64,000 nt of DNA, taken from the NCBI GenBank assembly GCA_964398915.1, contig CAYNOR010000011.1:1-64000 (forward strand), in the 5' to 3' direction. This DNA comes from Tichowtungia sp964398915. GTDB lineage: Bacteria; Verrucomicrobiota; Kiritimatiellia; Kiritimatiellales; Tichowtungiaceae. Positions 1-8,706 of this stretch are shown here, in pieces; the first letter of the stretch is position 1, and the number at the start of each line of letters is the position of its first letter. The notes beneath the pieces are model-generated. The model was not told where the DNA came from. It ran no database searches and saw only the letters and a program-made list of their open reading frames with translations. A program made the translations under genes and the position numbers.

Positions 1-2
1 CG

Positions 3-1922
3 AACGGCTTCAAGAACCAGACCGCGTATGCCGGCATGATTCTCTCGACCGATCCCGACGTGAAGCTGCCGGACTGGAACGAGCGGTTCAGCACGCCCCT
101 CGAGACGCTGCCTGTGACGCTTGCGCCCGCGTCCGCGTCCGACAAAAAGCTGGTGATGGTATTTTCGGCCTATCTGGTGGAGACCGGCTTCACCGAGCTG
201 GGCGCGGCCGGATTTCCCGCCTCCGGGGCCGCGCGGATCGCCGCCGTGGCCCACAAGCACGGCATCCCGGTGACATGGCTGGTGGACAACCGGTCCGCTG
301 TCAAAATGAAAGACCTGCTCACCAAATGGCACAATGAATTCGGCGACGACGTGGCCTCGTTTGACTGGAAGGACTGGGGGCCGGTCAAAGAGGCGCTGCC
401 GTGGGCGAGCACGACGTGCGCCGCCGCCGGGGGGCATCGTAATATTGGCGACATGGAAGATGCGGGCATGAAATCCGCATGGGGATGGTGCTGGGAGCAG
501 GCGGGCGTGGATAATATCACAGACCGCGGAGCTCCGTGGGCCCCCTTCTACGGTTCGCGCCACAGCTATAAGGCCCCCGCGAACTATCCCGGCAAAACCC
601 TTGTCATCGAGTGGACCGCGAGGGATCTCAACAAATCGCTCCACCTCCACTCTGGTGACCCCTGCACGTTCAGCACCGACCCCGACGACGTGCGCCGCGG
701 ACGCATCGTTTATGGCCGAGCCATTGAGTATTGGAAACAGTTCCTCGATGAATACCTGAAAAATGCCGCGTGGAATGACATGGTTCCGTTCTTTGTGCAG
801 CAGGAATCCCACGAAATGGAATGGTCGTTCCCGTGGACGGTCAACGAGGGCAACAACAAGCTCGAGGCGAACTGGAAGGTTGTCGACATGGACACCCTGG
901 CGATGGACGAATTCTTCAAATACGCCAAATCCAAAAACATCACCTTCATGACCCAGCCGCAGTTTGTGGCCGCTTACGGGAAGAAATATCCGGACGTCAC
1001 CCCTGCCCACTACATGCTTTGCCGGGACATCCCGGTGCAGGAGACGCTCAAGCACATCTCGCCGGGCACACCGGTTACCACCAGCCCCTATCCGCTGACC
1101 TTTCTCTATTTCGACGCGGAGTGCCAGATGGCATTTCACGAAGGCGAACGGCTGCCGAAGATGGTTTACAACTATCTGCACCAGGCGGAATCAATCAACA
1201 CGGCAGGCTACACGACCGAAGCCGCGATTCCAGCCATCGTCAGCTTCGATCAATCAAAATCTGAAGGCGGCGAGGTCTGGGAAATCACGGTCTCGAATCC
1301 GAATTCCTATCCGTTTCCGCTTGGCCTCACCGAATGGGGCGACTTCTCAAAGGCGTCTGTTGTCCGGCGCAGCGAGAATGTGAATGAGGTTAAGCTTATC
1401 GGGAATTCCCTGCTGTTCATCCGGGGCACGGCCGCTCCCAACTCCGAGTCCACCTTCACGGTGGAACTCAAGGGCGAGGTGCCCGTGCTCCGCCCGCAGC
1501 AGATCCGCACCGCGCCGGCCAACCTCGCGCTGGGTCGGCCGGTCAAGGCATCTTCGGAGTTGGTTTATGATGGCGTAACCTATGGCGCCGGGCTCGCCGT
1601 GGATGGCCAGACCGGCACGCGATGGTCTTCGGATTTCAAGGATGGCGAATGGCTGGCGGTCGATCTTGGCGACGGACAACCCGTGTCCGGCGTGGAACTG
1701 CTTTGGGAAAGAGCCTGTCCGGCGGAATATGTGATCGAAATTTCTGCCGACGGGACAACCTGGAAGGAAGTCGCCCGCAACCTGAACGGCAAAGGCGGGA
1801 CGGAACAGTTGGAGTTCGCGCCGGTCACAACGCGTTGGGTTCGCATGCGCACCTTGAAGCGCGCCACAGTGTTCGGTGTTTCGCTTTTTGAAATGCGTGT
1901 GCCCGGAGAGTCGCTACGCTGA
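3..1922 (+). CDS. Secreted polysaccharide-active protein, 5' truncated, with C-terminal discoidin (F5/8 type C) domain
   Basis: The reading frame is open to the window edge; the Met at base 36 is in the middle of an open stretch (NGFKNQTAYAG-M), so the true start lies outside. About 640 residues are visible. The first third (GIPVTWLVDN, then WHNEFGDDVASFDW) has the look of a NodB/GH57-like barrel that handles carbohydrate, but I see no complete metal triad and do not name an activity. The last 130 residues (NLALGRPVKASSE, DGQTGTRWSSDF, WLAVDLGD, YVIEISADGTTWKEV, TRWVRMRTLKR) are a standard discoidin fold, usually sugar-binding (CBM32-like). It ends 25 bases before the next glycosidase, so the two are probably cotranscribed. 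Confidence 0.7.
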   Translation, partial: NGFKNQTAYAGMILSTDPDVKLPDWNERFSTPLETLPVTLAPASASDKKLVMVFSAYLVETGFTELGAAGFPASGAARIAAVAHKHGIPVTWLVDNRSAVKMKDLLTKWHNEFGDDVASFDWKDWGPVKEALPWASTTCAAAGGHRNIGDMEDAGMKSAWGWCWEQAGVDNITDRGAPWAPFYGSRHSYKAPANYPGKTLVIEWTARDLNKSLHLHSGDPCTFSTDPDDVRRGRIVYGRAIEYWKQFLDEYLKNAAWNDMVPFFVQQESHEMEWSFPWTVNEGNNKLEANWKVVDMDTLAMDEFFKYAKSKNITFMTQPQFVAAYGKKYPDVTPAHYMLCRDIPVQETLKHISPGTPVTTSPYPLTFLYFDAECQMAFHEGERLPKMVYNYLHQAESINTAGYTTEAAIPAIVSFDQSKSEGGEVWEITVSNPNSYPFPLGLTEWGDFSKASVVRRSENVNEVKLIGNSLLFIRGTAAPNSESTFTVELKGEVPVLRPQQIRTAPANLALGRPVKASSELVYDGVTYGAGLAVDGQTGTRWSSDFKDGEWLAVDLGDGQPVSGVELLWERACPAEYVIEISADGTTWKEVARNLNGKGGTEQLEFAPVTTRWVRMRTLKRATVFGVSLFEMRVPGESLR

Positions 1923-1947
1923 AAACAGGAAAAGGGAAATAGTTAAA

Positions 1948-4900
1948 ATGAAAATCAATATAAAAATAAAATGGCTGGCGGTTGCCAGTCTCGGCCTGTT
2001 TTTTTCAGGATCAGCCTTTGCCGCATCCCCGATCACCATTCCCAACTTCAGCTTCGAGTCAGGCTTTGATAACACCGGCGGAGGCGTCGGCAATTGGACC
2101 ATTGCGGCGGCTCCGGCCCAGTCAACTGCCGCGATCGGCGGGCTGACGCCCACCGACGGCTCGAAGTTTCTGTTTGTCAATGGACCCGGCGGGAGCGGGC
2201 CAGCCGTCGTTTATCAAAGGCTGAACATCCTTTCGCCAGGCGAATTCTCTTTCCAAATTGACGTCGGTTTCCGCAAGGACGCCGGGGCTCAGTCAAACTA
2301 CGACATCGCTTTTTATGCGGTCAATGTCGCCCATGAAACGGTGGATGCCTCGCTGGCCCGACAGACTTTGCGCGCGCCTGGTCCGGGAACATGGGAAACC
2401 AAGACCTTCAACTTCACGGTCACCGGACATGAAGCCTGGTTTGGGCCGAACGAACGGCTCCAAATTACGTTCACTGCACCCGACGGCACTCAAGTTAACT
2501 ACGACAATATCCGGGCCACCTTCACTCCAGCCGCGCCCGCTTTGCCGCCTGTCCGTCTGGAAGGGAAATTCGGTTGTGTCGAGATCAATACCGAGCAACC
2601 CGCACTGGAGTCGCTGGTCTTACGTCGGCCCGACGGCACGCTTGAGCCCCATTCCCTGCTTTCGCCCAAAGGAGCCCCCTGGCTTTGGGGTATGGCGGAT
2701 TGGGGCACACAGGCGCTGACCTTTGCGGCGGATGAGACGGGGCACCGCTTCGAGAGCCGGAACTGTCCGCCGGAGTCGGTAGAGAAAACCGCCACTGGCG
2801 TTACGTTGCGCGGGGTCGTTCTGACCGACGGTGTGGGAGGGCCGGTGGCGAAAGAGGATTGGATGTTGCAAACCGAGGGCGATGATCTCGTCTGGACGGT
2901 CGAGCGCACCTGGCTGCGCGAACTCGCGACGACCAGTGCGGGCACCCCGGCGTTGTTTTTCAGCATGCGACCGGTTGTGGAATCGCCCACCACCACGCTC
3001 CCGAACTCGGTAGCCACCACATTCTGGATCGCGCCCGACAAACTGCGCGGATGGTTCAATCCGAATTACCGCTTCACCCCTTGGCCTTTCTGGTTCAAGT
3101 CTTCCTTGGAAAACAACGTGGTCGTCACCGAGCCGGGAGGATGGGCGGTGTTGAAGCTGTTCACATCATGGCAAAACCAGACCGATCCGCGTTTCGCCGT
3201 CGAAGGCGGGCATCTTTACCGCCGCGGGATGTTCAGTTGGTTGGGCGAGGTCGGAATTGTTTCGCATCCCGAGCCGAAGCGCGCCTATCAGGCGGGCGAG
3301 AAGGAAAAGACCACGCTGCGGATCCGAGGTGTGCCAGCCGCCGCGAGCGGGCATCAGCTCACGGTTCAGGCGGAAGATCCAGGCGGAACGGTCGGAACGC
3401 TGCGCGGATTTTACGGAGCGCTTCTCAATGGCGGTTGCGTGAATGATTCGCTGCACTACAACTTTGGCAACGAGCCGGACGGATGGTATTACGGCGGGGC
3501 CTCGTGGATGAAGGGGCTGCCGATGCTGGCCGGTGCTCCCGCGCCGGATGCCACGGCGTCTTCTCCCCACAGTCTTCCGCGTGCCTTTCGCGACAATCTC
3601 CAGATGATCATTGGCACGGAGTTCGAGCCGGGACTCACGCGCTTCGGCTACAATATCTCCGGTGCTTTTACCGACGACAACATCATCCAGGTCATCGGCG
3701 GCCGCGCCTATTATCTCTACTCTGGCGACCTCGCGTTTGTCCGCCAGAACCTGCCGTTCTACCGCCGCGCAGTCGCGTGGTATCTGGGCAAGCGCAATGC
3801 CGACGGGCTGGTGCAACTTCCGGACGTGTCGCATTGGTATTATGACGCGATGCATGCCCGCGGGGTGACGACGTATCACAACGCGTTTCTTTACCGCGCG
3901 CTGATCGACCTCGCCGGCATGGAACGGGCGGCCGGCAATGCTGCGGAAGCGGCAGAGACCGAGGATGATGCCGCCGCGCTCAAGGAGGCTATCAACCGCG
4001 TGCTCTGGTGGGAGGATGCCCCGGGAGGTCCTCGCTATGTGGATTGGATTGAACCCGATGGCACAAAGATCGCCTATGCGGCCGACCTCTGCCAGTTCCC
4101 GCCGGTTGCCTTTGGCATCGCCTCGCCGGAACAGGGGAAGAAGCTCATCGCCACGATTGACAAGCGCATTGCCGAACTCGAACGCGAGAACGGCTATGCC
4201 GGCTACGCTTCCCGCTCCGCCTACTGGCCGGTGCCCGTCAGCGTGAACTGGCATCCGGCCAATCAGGGCTTCGGCAGCTATATGAACGGCGGATCGTTCC
4301 TCTGCATGACCTACTGGGAAATCATGGCCCGCGCGGCGTCCGGCGATGCCGAGGGCGCTTGGAAGCGCCTGCAAAAGTTTGCCGAAGGTACCCGGCTCAC
4401 CGGCGAGAAGGGCTTCATCGGCAACAACTGGGTCATGGAAGATGGACGCATCGGTTATGGCGCGGGTGACGAGCCCTTTCTCTCCGATGCCATCGCCGCG
4501 CCAGGCGCGCTCATGCAGGGCATCCTCGGCATCCACCACACGAATGACAAGTTGGAAGTCAACCCCGTCCTCCCCGCCGCCTTGCAAAAAGCCTCCGCCG
4601 AAGTTGTGCATCTCGGGATGCGCAAGCGGGTCACGATCGATGGGAAAAACGTGAAGATCGAGGAACTCGGACGCGTGTTCACGCCGCCCGCCGAACTTAC
4701 ATGGAGCGTCAATGCCGGCACCCCGCCGGAAGCCGCGCTTTACATTGACCGCACGTTTGAAGCCGGCAGCGGCTGGACCGCCACGCCGGAAATCGACATC
4801 CGTCCGGGAATGGGCGTCACGTTGAAGAGGGTTTCGACGAGCCCGCTGAGGGGTTTGTGGAAACTGGACGATGCTCCGGGCGACACGGTTGCCGATGACA

Positions 4901-5790
4901 GCGAATACGCCGCGTCCGGCCGGATCGTCGGCAAGGTGGGTTTGTCGTCGTCCGACCGCCACGGGAAACCGGGTGCCGCGCGGGTTCAGGGCGGCGCGCA
5001 CATCGCCGTGGGCAATGTCGAACCGTTTGCCTTCAAGCCTGCGGATAGTTTTACGATCCAGGCCTGGTTCCAAACCGGGGCATCGGATAATCAGGTCATC
5101 GCGTCGCGGCCCGGCGCGTATTCGCTGGGTATGAAGTCCGGTAAGCTCTCGGCATGGATCATGCAGGACGGAAACCAATTTGTGGAAGCTGTTGGCAATG
5201 CGGTCGCCGCCAACGGCCAGTGGCATCACGCCGCCGCCGTCTTTGACCGGGGGGCGCAAACCCTCACGCTCTATCTGGACGGGAAGCCGGATGGTGTGCC
5301 GCAAAACATCGCCGGGATCGGTGCGTCGAGCAGTCCATCACCGCTCACCCTGGGATCATTCGGCGGCGGTTTTCCGTTCAATGGCTCGCTCGACGAAGTT
5401 TCCATCAAGCGGGAAGCGCTTTTGCCTGCAGCTCTTTCGTTCGCCGCCGACTACGCCGCCGTGCCGCCGCTGAAACAAGGGGCTCAGACCGGACGTTACA
5501 CTACCACGACATGCGACTGGGGCCAGCCGGTCCGCATCACCGCTCTGCGCACCACCACTACGCTCAACGACGGTGGCATCAGCGCCCGGATCGAGACCTC
5601 GAACGACGGCTTCAAAACGATCGCCGAGACGCGCGAGATCCCGCTTAAATCCGGCGAACAGACCACTGCGATCAACGGACTGAACCCTGCGCCTCAAGCC
5701 CACCTTGTCGTTACGCTCGCCACGTCGGCCGAAGCTGCTGTTTCGCCGGTTATGGAGTTCATCGAACTCGCCGGAGACCCCACTCCATAA
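1948..5790 (+). CDS. Large secreted six-hairpin glycoside hydrolase with LamG-like domain
   Basis: An upstream in-frame ATG exists, but the start at 1948 fits best: AAAGGGA lies just before it and the protein opens with a signal peptide (MKINIKIKWLAVASLGLFFS...AFA). The 1280 residues read as follows: a beta-sandwich of about 160 residues beginning with NFSFESG, a glycosidase core with beta-sandwich then alpha/alpha barrel (around 480-900; ISGAFTDDNIIQVIGG, YMNGGSFLCMTYWEIMARA, EPFLSDAIAAPGALMQ), and a concanavalin/LamG-like domain (LWKLDDAPGD, SFTIQAWFQTG, WHHAAAVFDRG, LYLDGKPDG). The barrel resembles GH78/GH94-type glycosidases, but I cannot fix the family or substrate. It probably acts in the periplasm or outside the cell on a plant or algal glycan. 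Confidence 0.72.
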   Translation: MKINIKIKWLAVASLGLFFSGSAFAASPITIPNFSFESGFDNTGGGVGNWTIAAAPAQSTAAIGGLTPTDGSKFLFVNGPGGSGPAVVYQRLNILSPGEFSFQIDVGFRKDAGAQSNYDIAFYAVNVAHETVDASLARQTLRAPGPGTWETKTFNFTVTGHEAWFGPNERLQITFTAPDGTQVNYDNIRATFTPAAPALPPVRLEGKFGCVEINTEQPALESLVLRRPDGTLEPHSLLSPKGAPWLWGMADWGTQALTFAADETGHRFESRNCPPESVEKTATGVTLRGVVLTDGVGGPVAKEDWMLQTEGDDLVWTVERTWLRELATTSAGTPALFFSMRPVVESPTTTLPNSVATTFWIAPDKLRGWFNPNYRFTPWPFWFKSSLENNVVVTEPGGWAVLKLFTSWQNQTDPRFAVEGGHLYRRGMFSWLGEVGIVSHPEPKRAYQAGEKEKTTLRIRGVPAAASGHQLTVQAEDPGGTVGTLRGFYGALLNGGCVNDSLHYNFGNEPDGWYYGGASWMKGLPMLAGAPAPDATASSPHSLPRAFRDNLQMIIGTEFEPGLTRFGYNISGAFTDDNIIQVIGGRAYYLYSGDLAFVRQNLPFYRRAVAWYLGKRNADGLVQLPDVSHWYYDAMHARGVTTYHNAFLYRALIDLAGMERAAGNAAEAAETEDDAAALKEAINRVLWWEDAPGGPRYVDWIEPDGTKIAYAADLCQFPPVAFGIASPEQGKKLIATIDKRIAELERENGYAGYASRSAYWPVPVSVNWHPANQGFGSYMNGGSFLCMTYWEIMARAASGDAEGAWKRLQKFAEGTRLTGEKGFIGNNWVMEDGRIGYGAGDEPFLSDAIAAPGALMQGILGIHHTNDKLEVNPVLPAALQKASAEVVHLGMRKRVTIDGKNVKIEELGRVFTPPAELTWSVNAGTPPEAALYIDRTFEAGSGWTATPEIDIRPGMGVTLKRVSTSPLRGLWKLDDAPGDTVADDSEYAASGRIVGKVGLSSSDRHGKPGAARVQGGAHIAVGNVEPFAFKPADSFTIQAWFQTGASDNQVIASRPGAYSLGMKSGKLSAWIMQDGNQFVEAVGNAVAANGQWHHAAAVFDRGAQTLTLYLDGKPDGVPQNIAGIGASSSPSPLTLGSFGGGFPFNGSLDEVSIKREALLPAALSFAADYAAVPPLKQGAQTGRYTTTTCDWGQPVRITALRTTTTLNDGGISARIETSNDGFKTIAETREIPLKSGEQTTAINGLNPAPQAHLVVTLATSAEAAVSPVMEFIELAGDPTP

Positions 5791-5916
5791 CACCACACAA
5801 TCTCATTAGACAGTAATGACCAAATAGTGAGGTAGATTATAGAAAAGTGACGAATCGCTTAAAAATTACCGGATTGATGTCGGCAAAAAACGGGCCGAGC
5901 ACGCTTTTCTTTTCGG

Positions 5917-6171
5917 GTGGAGCGGGCCGTTGAATTGCGGCGGGGCGAGATGTCCGGTCAGAAATCTGATTTTGCAAAGATATTGATTGTAGGACGATTG
6001 TGGCACCATTACCCTGTCAGCGCGCAATGGGTGCGTGATCCGTTGGTTATGTGGAATTTCACAACGGTAAGCCGGACGATGAGTTTTTATGATGGAGTAG
6101 AGGGGCAACTGGCAAAGAAAAAACAGCAGATGCTAGATTCGTTGCCCCTTTTTCCCTTTTATCAACCCTGA
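5917..6171 (+). pseudogene. C-terminal remnant of a REP-associated (Y1/HUH) transposase
   Basis: A short frame (GTG start, 84 codons) whose second half aligns with the tail of the intact transposase at 12112-13113. Shared pattern: KSD-(F/P)-x-K, then HYPV-(S/R)-AQW, then LVM-x-(N/H)-FTTVSR-x-M-x-FYD. Everything upstream, including the HUH motif and catalytic Tyr, is missing, so this is a fossil. No terminal GGGGTCAG/CTGACCCC was found at either side. The rest of the 425-base gap between the two glycosidase genes (5791-5916 and 6172-6215) shows nothing else I can name. Confidence 0.75.
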
Positions 6172-6215
6172 AGCTTAAACACACCTATATCTTTATTGTA
6201 TGAGGAGTACAAAAC

Positions 6216-8579
6216 ATGATGAAACAAACCATTCACCGATTGTTGTTATCGACAACCCTGCTCGCCGGCGCCGGCCTTGCACACGCCCAGTCGGCGGCCC
6301 ATCCGTCCGCACCCGCACCCGTCTTTTATTATGATTTCACGGGCAAGGATTCGAATCTCGGCGATCCGGTAAAACTCAAGTCCTACTATGATGAACTCGT
6401 GGCGGTGACTGCTTTGCAGGGGCTGGTCAACCGGGACTCGCCAACACTCTTCGTCCGGCACCTGGCCGAGACGGATGATTTCTGGTGGGAGCAGATGACC
6501 AAGCCGGGCGACTGGCTTGACGGCCGCACAATTGTGAAAGTCTCGTCGCTGGACGAGTTGCTGAAGGTGTTTAAGCGCGTCTGCAAGGGGCTGGTCGTCT
6601 GGGACGAGAAGGTGCCCGCGACCAGCAACGTGGGGCTGAGTGTGGCCGGAGTGAAAAACCTGCTGCCCGTGCGCTACGACCCGTCGCCGGACTCGCTGTT
6701 CAGCGGCCTCCTCGCCAAGGGGCTTAAGCCGAAGGTCTGGCTGATCAATCCGGACGGCACGTCGCTCTTCACCGGCAATGGTAAAATCCCCGGCACGCAA
6801 ACCGCCTCCAGCGGCAGCGCGAAAAACGACGCCTACCGCTGGCTACTGCATCACTACGGCGACAAGGTCGATCCCGAGCGCATCAGTTACCATCTCGACA
6901 GCTTTTGGATGAAGTGCTCCCGAGCCTCGGCCGTGGTGGAAAACTCGGTGCCCAACGGTGACTATTTTGTGTCCCACCGTGCCATTCGTTGCGATCTGCA
7001 CGTGCATGCCGACGAGGCTCCAGTCGATGATCCGGGCCAGAAGCCGGGCACCGATGTCGAGACGCTGAAAATGATCCTGCGCAATGCCAATAAACGCCTG
7101 GGGCCCGACCGTATGATCCAGTTTGCCGGATTCACACCTTGGGCGCACAAGTATTCGAACGCGATCTCGGGCGGATGGAATCCCGGGAGCACCCACCCGC
7201 CGCTCAGCAGCGAGCAGCGTCTTGCGGAGTTGATCGCCTCGCACAACGCCTATATGGACGGCGACGCGCCCGGACTCATGTTCATGGCCAACGCATCTTT
7301 CTATCAGCATTACCCGCTGCCCGACAAGGTTCCGCAGACCGCGCCGCGCCCGACCCGCGAGCGGCTTATCAAGGAAGGCATTCTTGATGCCGATGGCAAA
7401 ATCAAGCCTTTGAACTATTACGCCATTTACACGGGAGACTATGATGCCTCGCCTTGGCTGCTGCGCTACTCGCCGCGGCTCTGGACCGACCCCGCGCGCG
7501 GTCAGGTGCCCATCACCTGGGCATTCAATCCGAACCTTGCGGATCGTTTCGCCTATGGCATGGCATGGCTCCGGCGCAATGCGACCCCGAACGATTTTTT
7601 TGTCTCTGGCGATTCCGGTGCGGGCTATTTGAATCCGTCCCGCCTGCAAGCCCCGCGCGCCGATTCCGGCCTGCCCGACGGGATGGACCGCTGGGCGGCC
7701 CATTGCCGCCGGTATTTAAACAAATGGGATCTTGATGTCGCAGGCTTCGTCATCGATGGCACGGCGCCTCCGATGAACGATGCCGGCTGGGATGCCTATC
7801 TGACCTTCGCGCCCGGCGGCATCGTCGTGCAGGGGATGGATAAGCCGTTTGGCGTTCGCCGGGATGTCCCTTATATCGTGATGGGACCAACCATGCAACA
7901 GGCTAACGACCCGGCGCATGTGGCCCGAGTCCTCGGATCCTTTTTCCAGCCCGATGGCTATTCCTTCACGGTGATGCGGACCATCCTCGTCCAGGCACCC
8001 ACGCTCTACAACCAGGTGGAGGAAATCCTCAACACAAAAACCGACAAGCCCTCGCGCATGGTGGACATGGCGACGTTGCTGTGGCTCATCCGCGAATACT
8101 CTGAGCATCCAGAGAACTACCCGCCCATTCCCGCCTTCGAGACCGCCACGGAAGTCGCGGCGGACCGGCTTTCCTCGCGAGGCGTTGCTGCGCGAATCGG
8201 CGGCGAGGATGGCATCTTCGAAGAGGTCAATGCTGGCCCCGACAGCGCTCCGGCGTGGAAGGTGCTCTCGCCTTACATTTACTTCGATGTGGACAACGGA
8301 TTTGCCCGCTCGCTCAAGGGGACGGTGGAAGCCGAGGTCACCTATCTCGATCAGGGAACCGGAGACTTCAATCTGCAATACAATGATCCCGGGAACCCCT
8401 ACCAGATGGCCGCCGGTACGTTGCAAATGGGAAACTCCGGCGAGTGGCGGACTGTCCGATTTTCCCTGCCCAACCCTGCATTTTCAAACCGTCAGAACGG
8501 CGGAACGGACATGCGGATCAATAACCGCTCCAGCCAACCTCTAGTGATTCGGAGCTTGAAAATCAGGCGCATTACCTAA
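6216..8579 (+). CDS. Secreted GxGYxYP-family putative glycoside hydrolase
   Basis: The 787-residue protein begins with a clear signal peptide (MMKQTIHRLLLSTTLLAGAGLAHAQS). The start is fixed by GAGGAG at 6202-6207, 8 bases upstream. The N-terminal third (LQGLVNRDSPTLFVR, LDELLKVFKRVCKGLVVWDE) and the central motif GDSGAGYLNPSRL match the GxGYxYP family (Pfam GxGYxYP), here with Asn-Pro in place of Tyr-Pro. The last 130 residues form a beta-rich domain (LKGTVEAEVTYLDQGTGDFNLQYND) of a carbohydrate-binding type. The family is predicted from its gene context to act on glycans; its chemistry is not established to my knowledge. Its neighbours on the same strand are also large secreted glycosidases. 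Confidence 0.8.
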   Translation: MMKQTIHRLLLSTTLLAGAGLAHAQSAAHPSAPAPVFYYDFTGKDSNLGDPVKLKSYYDELVAVTALQGLVNRDSPTLFVRHLAETDDFWWEQMTKPGDWLDGRTIVKVSSLDELLKVFKRVCKGLVVWDEKVPATSNVGLSVAGVKNLLPVRYDPSPDSLFSGLLAKGLKPKVWLINPDGTSLFTGNGKIPGTQTASSGSAKNDAYRWLLHHYGDKVDPERISYHLDSFWMKCSRASAVVENSVPNGDYFVSHRAIRCDLHVHADEAPVDDPGQKPGTDVETLKMILRNANKRLGPDRMIQFAGFTPWAHKYSNAISGGWNPGSTHPPLSSEQRLAELIASHNAYMDGDAPGLMFMANASFYQHYPLPDKVPQTAPRPTRERLIKEGILDADGKIKPLNYYAIYTGDYDASPWLLRYSPRLWTDPARGQVPITWAFNPNLADRFAYGMAWLRRNATPNDFFVSGDSGAGYLNPSRLQAPRADSGLPDGMDRWAAHCRRYLNKWDLDVAGFVIDGTAPPMNDAGWDAYLTFAPGGIVVQGMDKPFGVRRDVPYIVMGPTMQQANDPAHVARVLGSFFQPDGYSFTVMRTILVQAPTLYNQVEEILNTKTDKPSRMVDMATLLWLIREYSEHPENYPPIPAFETATEVAADRLSSRGVAARIGGEDGIFEEVNAGPDSAPAWKVLSPYIYFDVDNGFARSLKGTVEAEVTYLDQGTGDFNLQYNDPGNPYQMAAGTLQMGNSGEWRTVRFSLPNPAFSNRQNGGTDMRINNRSSQPLVIRSLKIRRIT

Positions 8580-8706
8580 AAAGGGTTGTTTTAACCCGTC
8601 TGCGGAAGACATTGGAGCGGCATTTTGTCCATGCCTTTTTTAGTCGGTTGTAAGATTGGGGAGATCGGGTAGATGTAAGACTGTAAAAAGTAATGGAGGC
8701 GGTTCA

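Noticed and set aside
3166..5304. A 712-codon open frame on the - strand
   Set aside because: It lies wholly antisense to the glycosidase at 1948-5790, has no family resemblance and a composition rich in Arg/Gly/His; it is a by-product of high GC.
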